Shown in pieces: positions 53,478-63,568 of a DNA stretch of 63,634 nt; the first letter of the stretch is position 1, and the number at the start of each line of letters is the position of its first letter. The position numbers and the translations under genes were made by a program. The notes beneath the pieces are model-generated. The model made no database searches. It saw only the letters and a list, made by a program, of their open reading frames with translations, and was not told the DNA's origin. The DNA lies in the NCBI RefSeq assembly GCF_937951745.1, contig NZ_CALFBQ010000042.1, positions 1 through 63,634 on the forward strand. The letters run 5' to 3'. Source of the stretch: an uncultured Chloroflexus sp. (lineage in GTDB: Bacteria; Chloroflexota; Chloroflexia; Chloroflexales; Chloroflexaceae).

Positions 53478-54344
53478 CTACCCCCGCCCGTGCAACAACA
53501 ACGTCGCAATCAAGGTCTGGGCAAAGGTCAGCGTCGCATTGGCCGGCGCTAGTTCTTCACCGGTCACTACCTGCCCGCGCACCGGCAGGCGCTTGCGCAA
53601 GGCGTCGCTCACCTGCTGGAGCGCAGGATCATTCTTTGCCGAAACCAACACTGCCGGCAAGCGATCTTCATCTGCCGGCACCGGACGGATTTGGATCGCT
53701 GCTGCGGCCTCTGCCGGCTGCGCCGCGCTCGCCAAGTCAAAGGTCAGAGCGCGCCGCCGCAGCGACATCTGCAAGTCAAGCCCATCCGTCGCCGGCACAA
53801 AGCGCAACACCACATCCGCCAACGGGCGCTGGGGAGCGATGTAGCGCTGGATGTCACGCTCGCGGGCCGGCCATGCCATACGCACCTGTTCGAGCGTATA
53901 GCCGCGCTGCTTGACATCACGCTCTTCCCGCCAACGACGATAAAGCTCAGGGGCTGGATCGAGGTAGACCGTCAAGTCAAACAACTCAGCCTGTACCGGC
54001 GGGGTCAGGGTGAGAGGGCCGTAAGCGATCACTAAACCGGTTGGCGCCACGCGCTCACTCCCACGAGGCACGCCAGCCACGTGATCGTACACTGGCTTAT
54101 CAATGGTTTGGCAGCTGCGCAGCGCCGCCAGATCAGCTGCCATGCGCTCAAGATCGGTCGCCGCTGGATCAGCGTCGGTTAAACCGAGCGCCGCCCGTTC
54201 AGCCCGGCTATAGCGCAGATAGTCATCAAGACTGATCGGCGTCACTCCCTGCGCCCCTAGCAGACGAATAATTCCGCGGGTCAGCGTCGTCTTGCCAGAG
54301 CCGCTGGCGCCAATCAGACCAAGCATCAAGGGTTGGTCAGGCAT
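53478..54344 (-). CDS. Phosphoribulokinase/uridine kinase family protein
   Basis: The 288-aa protein has the P-loop GASGSGKTTLTRGI at residues 12-25, ISLDDYLRYSRAERAALGL near 37 and KPVYDHVAGV near 84, all typical of the PRK/URK family. The usual EGL after the second strand reads AYGPLTL, so a catalytic-region acid is changed. Its C-terminal third (about 200-288) is unlike classical PRK. It ends an operon with an SDR and transaldolase. Ribulose-5-phosphate or uridine kinase activity is possible; no RuBisCO gene is in the window. Confidence 0.78.
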   Translation of the reverse strand: MPDQPLMLGLIGASGSGKTTLTRGIIRLLGAQGVTPISLDDYLRYSRAERAALGLTDADPAATDLERMAADLAALRSCQTIDKPVYDHVAGVPRGSERVAPTGLVIAYGPLTLTPPVQAELFDLTVYLDPAPELYRRWREERDVKQRGYTLEQVRMAWPARERDIQRYIAPQRPLADVVLRFVPATDGLDLQMSLRRRALTFDLASAAQPAEAAAAIQIRPVPADEDRLPAVLVSAKNDPALQQVSDALRKRLPVRGQVVTGEELAPANATLTFAQTLIATLLLHGRG

Positions 54345-54353
54345 AACCGCTAC

Positions 54354-55007
54354 TCACGAACCCGAACGCGATTTCCAATCGGCCAGAAATTGCTCGATGC
54401 CGCGATCAGTCAACGGATGGCGCATCGCCTGCTGCAATACCTTGAATGGGCAGGTAGCAATATCCGCCCCCGCTAGCGCCGCTTCGACAATATGACGGGG
54501 ATGGCGGATCGAAGCAGCCAGAATCTTGGTTGTAATCTCGCGATCTTGGCGGTAGATGCCGGCAATCTCGCGAATGAGTGCCATGCCGTCAACGCCAGTA
54601 TCATCTACGCGCCCGACAAAGGGGCTGATGATAAACGCGCCGGCCCGCGCCGCCAACAGCGCCTGCACTGAGTTAAAGCAGAGCGTCACGTTGCAGCGAA
54701 TGCCGTGCTTGGCCAACTGGCTGACCGCGCGCAACCCCTCGGTCGTGCTCGGCACCTTGATAATCACGTTCGGGTGCCACGAAGCGTATTCGATACCCTC
54801 GCGCACCATGCCCTCGGCATCGAGCGAGATGGTCTCGGCGCTGATCGGGCCATCAACCAATTCAGCAATCTCGGTAATGATGTCTTTGAAATCAGCACCG
54901 CGCTCACGCGCTATCAGGGTCGGGTTGGTCGTCACCCCACTCAGAATCCCCCAACTGGCCGCTTCCCGAATCTCGGCCAGATTAGCCGTATCGAGATAGA
55001 TCTGCAT
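54354..55007 (-). CDS. tal: Transaldolase (small, FSA/TalC type)
   Basis: The 217-aa protein is a single-barrel transaldolase. [16 protein letters not shown] starts it, GVTTNPTLI is near residue 24, the Schiff-base Lys is in [13 protein letters not shown] near 83, and FVGRVDDTG near 129 follows. It should move a dihydroxyacetone unit between sugar phosphates. It is 9 bases upstream of the PRK-like gene and 12 bases downstream of an SDR, so the three are co-transcribed. Confidence 0.94.
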   Translation of the reverse strand: MQIYLDTANLAEIREAASWGILSGVTTNPTLIARERGADFKDIITEIAELVDGPISAETISLDAEGMVREGIEYASWHPNVIIKVPSTTEGLRAVSQLAKHGIRCNVTLCFNSVQALLAARAGAFIISPFVGRVDDTGVDGMALIREIAGIYRQDREITTKILAASIRHPRHIVEAALAGADIATCPFKVLQQAMRHPLTDRGIEQFLADWKSRSGS

Positions 55008-55019
55008 TGCATTCCTCCT

Positions 55020-55778
55020 CTACTTCGGCGCCATCCGAATAGCACCATCAAGCCGGATCACTTCACCATTCAACATTGGATTTTCGATAATATGCTGCAC
55101 CAGCGCAGCATACTCCGCCGGACGGCCTAGCCGCGAGGGGAAGGGTACCTGTGCGCCGAGCGATTCACGCGCTGCTGCCGGTAAACTAGCCATCATCGCC
55201 GTGTCAAAAATACCCGGCGCGATTGTCATCACCCGGATGCCGAAGCGGGCCAATTCGCGCGCTGCCGGCAATCCCATCCCTACCACGCCCGCTTTCGAGG
55301 CAGCGTAAGCGATTTGACCAATCTGGCCGTCAAACGCCGCAATTGAAGCGGTATTCACAATAACCCCGCGTTCACCCTCCTCATTCGGCTGATTGGTTGT
55401 CATCGCCTGTGCCGCGTAGAGCATCATCTGAAACGTACCGATCAAATTGACCTCAATTACTCGCTTGAAACGGGCCGGATCATGCACGCCATCGCGCCCC
55501 AACATCCGCTCGGCCAGCACGATACCGGCGCAGCAGACCAGCGCGTGCAGACTGCCGCCATCCGTTGCTGCCGCCACCGCCGCCGCACACTGCACCGGAT
55601 CGGTCACGTCGGTACGCACAAATTGCCCGCCGATCCGTTCAGCTAGCTCAAGACCGGCTGCCTCGTTCAGATCGGCAATGGTAACCCGCGCGCCGACCCC
55701 CGCCAGCCGCTCGGCTGTCGCCGCTCCTAACCCCGATGCGCCGCCGGTGATCAACACACCAAGACCGTTCAGTTGCAT
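55020..55778 (-). CDS. SDR, 3-hydroxyacyl-CoA dehydrogenase type 2-like
   Basis: The 252-aa SDR has [17 protein letters not shown] near residue 11, [20 protein letters not shown] near 143 with the catalytic Tyr-x-x-x-Lys, and ends [16 protein letters not shown]. These match HSD10-type enzymes that oxidise 3-hydroxyacyl-CoA or 2-methyl-3-hydroxybutyryl-CoA with NAD. It is first in the operon with transaldolase and the PRK-like gene, an unusual pairing. Confidence 0.9.
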   Translation of the reverse strand: MQLNGLGVLITGGASGLGAATAERLAGVGARVTIADLNEAAGLELAERIGGQFVRTDVTDPVQCAAAVAAATDGGSLHALVCCAGIVLAERMLGRDGVHDPARFKRVIEVNLIGTFQMMLYAAQAMTTNQPNEEGERGVIVNTASIAAFDGQIGQIAYAASKAGVVGMGLPAARELARFGIRVMTIAPGIFDTAMMASLPAAARESLGAQVPFPSRLGRPAEYAALVQHIIENPMLNGEVIRLDGAIRMAPK

Positions 55779-55793
55779 TGCTTGCTCCTTTGC

Positions 55794-57761
55794 TCAGCGG
55801 GCAACTGCCCATTCAAAATGCATGCCATCACTGGCGCCTCTGCCATCGTAATTCCAGTGACCGCCCCAGAAGAACCCCAGTGCATTGGCAATCGGTACTA
55901 ACTCGCGCACCGAGCCGCGATCGCCCACCAGCGCCGCTGGCTTGTAGAACGCATTCCATTGCGCGTTGATGTCGAAGGCCGTGCCATAAGCATGGTTGCT
56001 CAGCGTGGTAGGATTGTTGCGAATGGTGCGCGGCCACCAAGCGCCGTCAAATGTTAACACCAAATGCAGCAATCCCGCATCTTCCCATGCCTGCCACAAC
56101 CGGCGCAACTGGTCAGCCGCCAACCGGTGAAACTTGATCTGCCCGCCGTTGGTATTGCGGAAACGGGCTAGTTGCGGGATAGACACCTCGATCAGGTTCT
56201 GCGCCGCCCAATCATTGGTGATCGTAATATCATCACCACTTTTGCGCACCCACTCGATTTTACCCAAGATTCGCTCGCGCTGGCCGTTGCGGTCGGTCAG
56301 AATGTTGAAATCGGGCATTGGCGGCCAATTCGGATCGCGACGCGGCGGCCCGGCTCGCACCACTTCCGGCGCAGTCGAGATTGATGAAACGGGCGCCGGC
56401 GCAGCGGGTTGCGGCACTGGCTGGGCTGGTTGCGCCGGAGCAACCGCCGGACGCGGTTGCCATGTCTGCACCTCGGCTGGGCGCGGCAGCTCGCTCATCC
56501 GGCGAATCACGCCGTCCGGCCCACGATACAGCGTATCATAGGCAAAGACTTGGAGATCGTAAGGTGCCCCGTTGATTGTTTCGTGCAGTACGCCGCTCAG
56601 CGGCGTACCCAGCTTCAACTCTAGCGCCCGCTGGTGAAACGGATCGGTAGGATTGTACGGCACGCCGGCAACTTTGTACGTTTCGGCCCACAGTTGGGCA
56701 TACTGCGGGCTAGTCGGATCGGTCAGACTGAGAAAGAAACAGCCGGATTGCCGGCTCATCGGCGTATAGAGCGTGTCACCGGCAAAGACTTGTACGGCAA
56801 AAGCGCGATCGGCGGTCACATAATTTCCGCTGAGGGCTGGACCAAGGTTGGCTTGCAACGCCACGAAATGGAAGCGCCAATCGGCGCGAAACTCAGTCTT
56901 ACCCTCGAGCGGCGCGCGCGCGGCGCTTGCTTTCAACGCACTACGATAGCTCGCCTCAATCAGTGCCCGGCTCACCCCGCCGGTCGGAATCGCACCGATG
57001 TCTGGCCCCAACAGATTCGCTAAACTCTGCACGGCAGCATACTGCGTACCCTCATTAAAGATTGTATCACGCGCAAAGACCTGAAAGTTATACGTCTTAC
57101 CGTCAAGTGCCACCGGCGGCGGCTCGTTGGCAGCCAGCGGCGCACCGAGATCAAACTTGCCCCAGTGCAATGAAAAAGCTTGGTTGAGCCGCAACTGTGC
57201 GCCGCGCTGCCGCCACGTCACTGTTGCCAACCCTACCCATAGCTCTTGTTCAGGCGAGCGAACGCTCCTGCCGAGAAGTAATCCATCAGCAGAGGCAACC
57301 GACGGTGGTGGCGGCAAATACGGCTGCACTCGGTTCCGTCCAAGGATGTCGGTGGCAAGCCTGCTCACGTCAGCTAACAACAGATCGTGCTGCACAAGTA
57401 GGAGTGGCAGCCAATCAGCCAACACCGTTGCCTGCGCCTCGCTCAGATCGGTCAGCGCCGGCGCTTCAAGGCTGATCATCACCGCCACCCGATCAAGATT
57501 GTGGCTTCGCCCCCGCCAGATTGCCCGGCCCAACCCATGCCCGGCGCGTGTGGTAGAAACCAATTGATACAGGTCGCCATTGCGATCAAGATAGAAATGC
57601 GGCAACATCGCCGCTTCCACGCTTTGATAAGCGGCCAATGCCGCTGCTGCGGGCTGCGCATCGGCCACCACCACCACTAATGCCGTCGGGCTACCTGCGC
57701 GACTCCTCCCTGCCCGATCCGGTCTCCCCACCGTGATCGCCTGCACCTCAGCGCTGCTCAT
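55794..57761 (-). CDS. M15/VanY-type peptidase with amidase-like domain and three internal repeats
   Basis: The 655-aa protein has an N-terminal PGRP/amidase-like domain (about residues 1-170, with PHFYLDRNGDLYQLVSTTRA), three related modules (about 197-255, 300-345, 384-428, each with LGxPL and a QVFAxDTLY-type strand), a Pro/Ala linker and a C-terminal M15 D-Ala-D-Ala carboxypeptidase-like domain. The zinc motif SNHAYGTAFDIN is near 588 and SDGMHFEWA near 646. No signal peptide is obvious. ATG 57761 has GGAG six bases upstream, so it is preferred over two ATGs further up. It should act on peptidoglycan. Confidence 0.8.
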   Translation of the reverse strand: MSSAEVQAITVGRPDRAGRSRAGSPTALVVVVADAQPAAAALAAYQSVEAAMLPHFYLDRNGDLYQLVSTTRAGHGLGRAIWRGRSHNLDRVAVMISLEAPALTDLSEAQATVLADWLPLLLVQHDLLLADVSRLATDILGRNRVQPYLPPPPSVASADGLLLGRSVRSPEQELWVGLATVTWRQRGAQLRLNQAFSLHWGKFDLGAPLAANEPPPVALDGKTYNFQVFARDTIFNEGTQYAAVQSLANLLGPDIGAIPTGGVSRALIEASYRSALKASAARAPLEGKTEFRADWRFHFVALQANLGPALSGNYVTADRAFAVQVFAGDTLYTPMSRQSGCFFLSLTDPTSPQYAQLWAETYKVAGVPYNPTDPFHQRALELKLGTPLSGVLHETINGAPYDLQVFAYDTLYRGPDGVIRRMSELPRPAEVQTWQPRPAVAPAQPAQPVPQPAAPAPVSSISTAPEVVRAGPPRRDPNWPPMPDFNILTDRNGQRERILGKIEWVRKSGDDITITNDWAAQNLIEVSIPQLARFRNTNGGQIKFHRLAADQLRRLWQAWEDAGLLHLVLTFDGAWWPRTIRNNPTTLSNHAYGTAFDINAQWNAFYKPAALVGDRGSVRELVPIANALGFFWGGHWNYDGRGASDGMHFEWAVAR

Positions 57762-57879
57762 GGCACGCTCCATCATTGCTAAAAAATACTCTCGGCTCAT
57801 CGTAGCACAGTGCCGTAGAGAAGGCAACGAATCGCGTTGAACCGCTTCCCAACTCGTCTGCGTCGTGGTATCGCAATTT

Positions 57880-58165
57880 CGTGTCCCCACCGCCGGCCCC
57901 TCCCGCTGGGGGAGCACCCCTCTGCAACGACCGGCTCATCACAGCCGCGGCGGCCAACCCCTCCCGCTGGGGGTACCCTTACCCCCCCTTGCGCTCACGT
58001 TAGTGGCAGCGGGACGCTACTGTCTTCCGCTTCAGCAATACCGCTCTCGCCTCCGAGCGGCTCCCCCTGCGTCCTCCGCGCCCTCTGTGGTAAAAACACG
58101 CCTCCTCACCCCCCGGAAGATGGGAGCGGGGCCGAGGGGTGGTTGTGTCAGGCAGCAAAAGGAGC
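57880..58165. repeat. C-rich dispersed repeats
   Basis: GGCCCCTCCCGCTGGGGGAG, CCCCTCCCGCTGGGGGTACCC, CGTCCTCCGCGCCCTCTGTGGT and GGAGCGGGGGTGAGGGCCGA are consecutive fragments of the C-rich and CTCTG repeat families seen elsewhere. No gene is supported in 57762-58380. Confidence 0.55.
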
Positions 58166-58380
58166 GGGGGTGAGGGCCGATCACACCGGCACAAAGGCTT
58201 AGGAATGGTGTGGATGGTGTATCATTTCTGCTCCGTATTGCCTCCTTACCTATGGTACGGCACAACGGGAGGACTACTCGCAAGATAGTATAAAAAACCC
58301 TATTGCCTGCTATAGGGATTGATTGGTATATTATCGTTATAGACTGAGCTAATTTATCAGTTTATCGGAAGTCACTTTCT

Positions 58381-59232
58381 ATGCGCCTCTTCCTGCTCTC
58401 TTGTTCGCTCATTGCGAACCTTATGATGTTTCTGTCACTGCCGGCCAACGTCGTTGCCAAACCAGCAACGCCGCAAAGCCTGCCAAACACCATCTTTATC
58501 CCTCTAATTATCCGCACAGTGACGTACCCACCCCTCTCATCCAACTGGTTAGAGCGAGTTAACGCCTATCGGGCGCGGGCCGGCGTGCCACCGGTTACTG
58601 AAAGTAGCGAACTCAACAGCAACTGCTGGGAACACGCGCGCTATATGGCCGAGAATAACCACATTACACACAACCAAGACCCGACCAAGCCCTTCGCCTC
58701 GCCCACCGGCCAGATCTGCGCGCAAAAAGGCAACGCATGGATTGGATGGGGCGGTAGTTGGCAGTCGGCTGACGCTGTTGATAGCTGGATGACATCGATT
58801 GGTCATCGCATCTGGTTGCTCTACCCCACCACGCCAACTTTCGGGTTTGGGTTTTACACCACGGCCAACGGAGCACGCAGTGCGGCTGCACTTGATGTGC
58901 TGTCTCATTTTGTCGATGGTGCAAGCTACCCGTATTGGCCGGTGCGTTACCCCGGCATTGACCAAACCGATGTGCCGGCGACGCAATATCCGATTACGTT
59001 GCAATGGCGCTATTTCGGTAGTACGCCAGTGATCAGCGGCACGGATCTGCGCGTCGTCAGCGGCAACGCTATCCCTCACACCAGCACGACGAGCCTGCCG
59101 GTCGGCCATAAAGGGATCGTTGTCACCCCTACGAGCAATTTACCCACCAACAGCCTGATCGAAGTATCGATCAGCGGATCGTATGATGGTCAACCGTTTA
59201 TCTACACGTGGCAGTTCCGCACCGGGAACTGA
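58381..59232 (+). CDS. Secreted CAP/SCP-domain protein
   Basis: The 283-aa protein has an N-terminal signal peptide (cleavage probably after NVVAKPA near residue 28) and a CAP domain (about 57-190): LERVNAYRARAGVPPVTES, then CWEHARYMAENN and SIGHRIWLLYP, matching the SCP/PR-1 fold. A C-terminal Big/Fn-like beta domain (about 195-283) follows. It is exported; CAP proteins may bind lipids or act as proteases, which cannot be decided here. A small CCCTAT/ATAGGG hairpin lies near 58298. Confidence 0.88.
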   Translation: MRLFLLSCSLIANLMMFLSLPANVVAKPATPQSLPNTIFIPLIIRTVTYPPLSSNWLERVNAYRARAGVPPVTESSELNSNCWEHARYMAENNHITHNQDPTKPFASPTGQICAQKGNAWIGWGGSWQSADAVDSWMTSIGHRIWLLYPTTPTFGFGFYTTANGARSAAALDVLSHFVDGASYPYWPVRYPGIDQTDVPATQYPITLQWRYFGSTPVISGTDLRVVSGNAIPHTSTTSLPVGHKGIVVTPTSNLPTNSLIEVSISGSYDGQPFIYTWQFRTGN

Positions 59233-59443
59233 CAAGGCGAGCAATCACGGCCCACCCTTATTGTCTACGTAGCAGGCTTTTAGCGGACGCCTTAGCGCAG
59301 TTGCACTGCCGCATTCCATCCAAGAACGACATCTTTTCAAGTTTGACCGCCCAACCGCCCAACTTGCGCCCCGCCAAACCCATGGTATAATAGGCCGCCC
59401 GCGCTGCTCCGCCATGACCTGCGGTGCATAAGGAAAGAAACGC

Positions 59444-60622
59444 ATGAAGAGTCGATGTTCTGCATTAGCCTTGCTGCTGTGCATATTGTTGATGAGCGCA
59501 TGTAGTTCGGCAGTTGCCAATGAGCCTGCGCCGTCGCCTCTACCAACGCTCGTTGCAATTGCAACTCGGCTGCCTACTGCAACTCCGCAGCCGACGTCCG
59601 TACCAACACTTCCACCAACAGCTACCCTAGAACCCACCGTTACACCAGAACCGCCTGCGACCCCTGAACCAACCGCCACCCTAGCGCCTACTGCCACCCC
59701 CGCACCCATCACCGCACCGCTCGCCGTTCCTCGCGGTTCGGTCACTAGCCGGCCCTTTGCGGTGATGTACGATAACCATCCCAATGCCTACCCGCAAACC
59801 GGGATAGATAAGGCGGCCATCGTATTCGAGGCGTTGGCCGAGTTCGGCATTACCCGCTACATGGCGATCTTCATCCCCGGTATTTCGCCTGATGTCCCAG
59901 TAATCGGCCCGGTCCGCAGCGCCCGTTCGTACTATGTCGAATGGGCAAAAGGGTTCCGATCGGTGTACGTGCATGCCGGAGGTTCGCCTGAAGGGCTGCT
60001 TTTAGCCGAAACCTCCATCGAATTGATCAATATGGACGCGCTGCGCGGCAATGCCAGCGGTTATTTCTACCGCACCCGTGATCGCAGCGCACCGCATAAC
60101 CTCTATACCAATAGTGCTAATATTGCCGCATTTGCTTCGGCTAATGATCGCCCGGTGGAAGGGTTAGAAGAGATCGGCTTCACCTATTCACCTGAAGCGC
60201 CACTCGCCGAACGGCCTGCGCAACAATCACTGCGCTACTTCTTTATCTATCGTGAAGCGAGCGTTGGCTGGCAGTACGATCCGGTCACTAACAGCTATCG
60301 CTATCTGCGCGGCAATCGCCCGCACGTCGATGCTGCCACCGGCGCGCAGTTGCAGTTTAAGAATGTTGTCATTCTCGAAGTGCCCGAACGACCTATTCCA
60401 AACGATCCAAAAGGCCGGATCGAGCAGGATGTGATCGGTGAAGGCCCGGCACGCATCTTCCGCGATGGCCGGATGATTGAGGCCACGTGGCGCAAAGCGG
60501 CAGGCTATGCTCAACTCTACCTCGTTGATGCTAATGGCAACGAAGTACCGCTTGCCCCCGGCTCGGTCTGGATCGCGGCCATCCCCGACCTCGCCAATAT
60601 GACGGTTGAGGGCGGGCGCTAA
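59444..60622 (+). CDS. DUF3048 lipoprotein
   Basis: The 392-aa protein has a lipoprotein signal (LALLLCILLMSAC, lipobox Cys near residue 20), a Pro/Thr repeat linker built of TATPEP-like units (about 30-92) and a DUF3048 domain (about 100-390) with FAVMYDNHPNAYPQTGIDKA and PVIGPVRSARSYYVEWA. It is YerB-like and probably sits outside the membrane. Function unknown. AAGGAAAGAAACGC precedes the ATG. Confidence 0.9.
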   Translation: MKSRCSALALLLCILLMSACSSAVANEPAPSPLPTLVAIATRLPTATPQPTSVPTLPPTATLEPTVTPEPPATPEPTATLAPTATPAPITAPLAVPRGSVTSRPFAVMYDNHPNAYPQTGIDKAAIVFEALAEFGITRYMAIFIPGISPDVPVIGPVRSARSYYVEWAKGFRSVYVHAGGSPEGLLLAETSIELINMDALRGNASGYFYRTRDRSAPHNLYTNSANIAAFASANDRPVEGLEEIGFTYSPEAPLAERPAQQSLRYFFIYREASVGWQYDPVTNSYRYLRGNRPHVDAATGAQLQFKNVVILEVPERPIPNDPKGRIEQDVIGEGPARIFRDGRMIEATWRKAAGYAQLYLVDANGNEVPLAPGSVWIAAIPDLANMTVEGGR

Positions 60623-60631
60623 CATAACGCC

Positions 60632-60650
60632 CCGGAGCCCGTTGCTCCGG
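60632..60650 (+). terminator. Hairpin after the DUF3048 gene
   Basis: CCGGAGC and GCTCCGG pair around CCGTT directly after the stop codon. There is no T-run. The rest of the gap to 60890 contains no supported gene. Confidence 0.45.
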
Positions 60651-60890
60651 CTTGATTGGGCGGGCGCCGCCAAGCGCTGGCTCTGTTTGCCAGATGTACC
60701 GCTTACCACGCTCGCTACTGCGCCTCGCAGCGCACGAAGCGGCGCCCCGGCAGACGCATCTTCAGATAATCCTATGACGGGGTATTGGTGGCGTTTACCT
60801 ACGCCGGCAGACCCCACCACGCGGCGGCTGCCCCGCGTCTGCCCGGCACACCGTGCCGAATGCCGCCATAATAAGGAGGAAACAGACTGT

Positions 60891-62240
60891 ATGAGAGGAA
60901 GTATCGTTCGCCGCGGCTTGATTGTCGCTGTGCTGGTCGTGCTCTCGACCGCCATCGCCCACGTACAGGCCGCCCCGACGACCTCGCCATCGCAACAGCC
61001 ACCCGTTGCTCCCACCTACCGCATCTTCGCTACCCGCGAAGGTCTTGTTGGCTACCGCACCGCTAATGGCCACATTATCCAACCACGCGATCGGTTTGTG
61101 GCCCTACCCTGCTGGTGCGCGCTCTCTCCCAAAGGCACCGATAAGTTCAAAGTTCGTCTTACCTACAATGGCCGTTCCGTTGTAGTGCCAGTCTGGGATG
61201 TTGGGCCATGGAATACGCGCGATGATTATTGGAATCCGAACCGCCGTTACAGCGACCTGCCGGTCGGCATGCCGATGGCCGAAGCAGCTTACTTCCATGG
61301 CTACAACGGCGGACGCGATGAGTGGGGCCGGCGGATTACCCTCCCCAATGGGATCGACATCGCTGATGGCACCTTCTGGGACGACCTTGGCATGACGAGG
61401 AGCGACTACGTCTACGTCACCTTCCTCTGGCTTGGCGAAGACCCCGGTCCCGGCGATGCGGTAGAGGTTGGCCCAACCCAGTTCACCGATGATGCCGCGC
61501 AACAAACAGTCACTGCACCTGAAGGAGCATTTACAGTTGATAATACTGATACCGCCTTCAACCCGATTGGCAAGGATTGGTACGAAGAACGGTGCGGCTT
61601 GAACGGCCAACATCAATGGACATACTCCACCACTGACCCGGCTAAAGCGACCACTGCCGCGGCGTGGACTGCGCCAAGCCTCAGGCCCGGTTTCTATGAG
61701 GTCAAAGCCTACATCCCAACATGCGGCAATCCAGCCACAACCAGCGCCCGTTATCGGATCAGCCATGCTGGGGCGACGACTGAAGTGACGCTTGACCAAC
61801 GCTCAGCCAGCGGCCAGTGGGCTTCGCTTGGCACCTATTACTTTGGCGGCGCCGGCAACGAAGTGCCACAGGTCTTCCTCAGCGACCTCTCCGGTGATCG
61901 CGGCATGGCCGTGCGCTACGATGCGATCGCATGGGAACCGCGTAGCGATACGACCCCGCCCAACACCCAAATCCTTTCGATTACGCGCGCCGGCAATGGC
62001 TTCTTGATCAAGTGGGGCGGTAACGATGATATGACCGGTATCGCCAGCTACGACGTGCAGGTGCGGTTGTTGCCCGACGGCGGTTGGACTGATTGGAAGC
62101 GTGAAACGGCTGATCTCAGCGCATGGTTTGGCCCCGATGAGGGCAAACAGTTTGCCTTCCGTGTGCGCGCCCGTGATTGGGCCGGCAATGTCGAGCCGTG
62201 GGAAGAGGCTGCACTTGCCGATACCACCAATATTCCATAA
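60891..62240 (+). CDS. Secreted multidomain protein with golvesin/Xly-CBD-like and Fn3-like domains
   Basis: The 449-aa protein has a signal peptide (RRGLIVAVLVVLSTAIAHVQ then AAP), an N-terminal beta-barrel-like domain (about residues 35-175, with VPVWDVGPWNTRDDYW), a golvesin/Xly-CBD-like domain (about 205-350, with GFYEVKAYIPTCGNP and AVRYDAIAWEP) and a Fn3-like end (about 357-440). It is probably a cell-surface or polymer-binding protein. ATG 60891 has AAGGAGGA upstream and the upstream frame is non-coding in character. Its last 33 bases are imperfectly repeated downstream. Confidence 0.8.
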   Translation: MRGSIVRRGLIVAVLVVLSTAIAHVQAAPTTSPSQQPPVAPTYRIFATREGLVGYRTANGHIIQPRDRFVALPCWCALSPKGTDKFKVRLTYNGRSVVVPVWDVGPWNTRDDYWNPNRRYSDLPVGMPMAEAAYFHGYNGGRDEWGRRITLPNGIDIADGTFWDDLGMTRSDYVYVTFLWLGEDPGPGDAVEVGPTQFTDDAAQQTVTAPEGAFTVDNTDTAFNPIGKDWYEERCGLNGQHQWTYSTTDPAKATTAAAWTAPSLRPGFYEVKAYIPTCGNPATTSARYRISHAGATTEVTLDQRSASGQWASLGTYYFGGAGNEVPQVFLSDLSGDRGMAVRYDAIAWEPRSDTTPPNTQILSITRAGNGFLIKWGGNDDMTGIASYDVQVRLLPDGGWTDWKRETADLSAWFGPDEGKQFAFRVRARDWAGNVEPWEEAALADTTNIP

Positions 62241-62307
62241 TGGCGGAGGAACAAGGTGTTGCCGCGTCTCTATTGAACTTGCCGGCGCCACCAATATTCC
62301 ATAATGG
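62224..62307 (+). repeat. Direct repeat of a gene 3' end
   Basis: CCACCAATATTCCATAATGG occurs at 62224-62243, including the stop codon of the secreted protein, and again at 62288-62307. Similarity extends 13 bases further left (29 of 33 matches). The second copy still reads ELAGATNIP and a stop. Confidence 0.75.
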
Positions 62308-62310
62308 AAC

Positions 62311-62335
62311 CGGGACACGGCGCTGCCGTGTCCCG
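62311..62335. terminator. Bidirectional hairpin between convergent genes
   Basis: CGGGACACGGC and GCCGTGTCCCG form a perfect 11-base stem around GCT between the secreted-protein gene and pgk, and could end transcription on both strands. Confidence 0.55.
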
Positions 62336-62365
62336 CCCAATACACTACCGTATTGACCTTATCCG

Positions 62366-63568
62366 TTACTCGGCGTCTTGCAACGCCGCTACACCGGGCA
62401 ACACTCGCCCTTCAAGTAACTCGAGCGACGCGCCGCCGCCGGTGCTGACGTGTGACATTTTCTCGGCCAACCCAGCCTGCTCGACCGCCGCGACGCTGTC
62501 ACCGCCACCGACAATTGTGATCGCGCCGTTGGCTGACGCTTCCGCCATCGCTTGGGCAATCGCCCGTGTACCGGCAGCAAACGGCTCTAGCTCGAATACT
62601 CCCATCGGGCCGTTCCAGATTACCGTCCGCGCCGCTCGAATCTCGGCGCTGTACAGCTCAATCGTCTTTGGCCCAATATCGAGCACGCGCCAACCAGCCG
62701 GAATGGCGTCAGCGTCAACCACTTGCCGTTGCGCCTCAGCACTGAACGCATCGGCGATCACCACATCAACCGGCAAGAGCAGCCGCGCGCCGCGCTCTTC
62801 CGCCTTGGCCATCAGTTGCTGCGCCACCGTGACACTATCCGGTTCCACTAACGAGTCACCGAGATTCAAGCCCTTGGCCAGCAAAAAGGTGTTGGCCATC
62901 CCGCCACCGATCAGCAGCGCATCAACCCTGCCGAGCAAATTCTCGATTACACCGATCTTGTCACTGATCTTGGCCCCACCGATAACTGTTACAAATGGTC
63001 GCTGCGGATTGCTCAGCGCGCCGCCGATGTAAGCCAATTCCTTCTCCATCAGGAAACCGGCCACCGCCGGCAGATAGTGAGCCACCCCCTCGGTGCTAGC
63101 ATTGGCGCGATGCGCGGTGCCAAACGCATCGTTGACGTACACGTCACCCAGCTTCGCTAGCTCGGCTGCCATCTGCGGATCATTCTTCTCTTCTCGCGGA
63201 TCGAAGCGGGTGTTCTCCAACACCAACACCTGACCCGGCTTGAGCATTGCTACTGCTGCTTCGGCTGCCGGACCGGTGATGGCTTCCGTCTTCTTGACCT
63301 CAGTCGCTTCCGGCAACAACTCAAACAATCGCTCAACTACCGGACGCAGGCTATACTTCGGATCGGGTTTACCTTTGGGCCGCCCAAGGTGCGACATGAG
63401 TACGACGCTCGCACCGTGCTCCAATAGATACCGAATCGTCGGCAACGCGGCCCGAATGCGCGTGTCATCGGTAATCAGACCCTGATCATCGAGCGGTACG
63501 TTAAAATCAACCCGCACCAGCGCACGTTTACCGGCCCAATCCACATCGCGGATGGTCTTCTTATTCAT
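62366..63568 (-). CDS. pgk: Phosphoglycerate kinase
   Basis: Pgk transfers phosphate between 1,3-bisphosphoglycerate and ADP in glycolysis and gluconeogenesis. The 400-aa protein is complete: [12 protein letters not shown] near residue 18, SHLGRPKGK near 59, [14 protein letters not shown] near 149, GGAKISDKI near 192 and the nucleotide motif [13 protein letters not shown] near 354. AAGGAGG lies seven bases before the ATG. A TACAAT -10 box is at 63613-63608 on the minus strand. No gap or tpi is in the window. Confidence 0.98.
   Translation of the reverse strand: MNKKTIRDVDWAGKRALVRVDFNVPLDDQGLITDDTRIRAALPTIRYLLEHGASVVLMSHLGRPKGKPDPKYSLRPVVERLFELLPEATEVKKTEAITGPAAEAAVAMLKPGQVLVLENTRFDPREEKNDPQMAAELAKLGDVYVNDAFGTAHRANASTEGVAHYLPAVAGFLMEKELAYIGGALSNPQRPFVTVIGGAKISDKIGVIENLLGRVDALLIGGGMANTFLLAKGLNLGDSLVEPDSVTVAQQLMAKAEERGARLLLPVDVVIADAFSAEAQRQVVDADAIPAGWRVLDIGPKTIELYSAEIRAARTVIWNGPMGVFELEPFAAGTRAIAQAMAEASANGAITIVGGGDSVAAVEQAGLAEKMSHVSTGGGASLELLEGRVLPGVAALQDAE

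Noticed and set aside
53478-54344. Calvin-cycle phosphoribulokinase
   Set aside because: No RuBisCO or other Calvin-specific gene is present and key residues differ, so only the family is assigned.
4997-58165. CRISPR array among the many short repeats
   Set aside because: Repeats are palindromic, irregularly spaced and lack uniform spacers; no cas gene is nearby.
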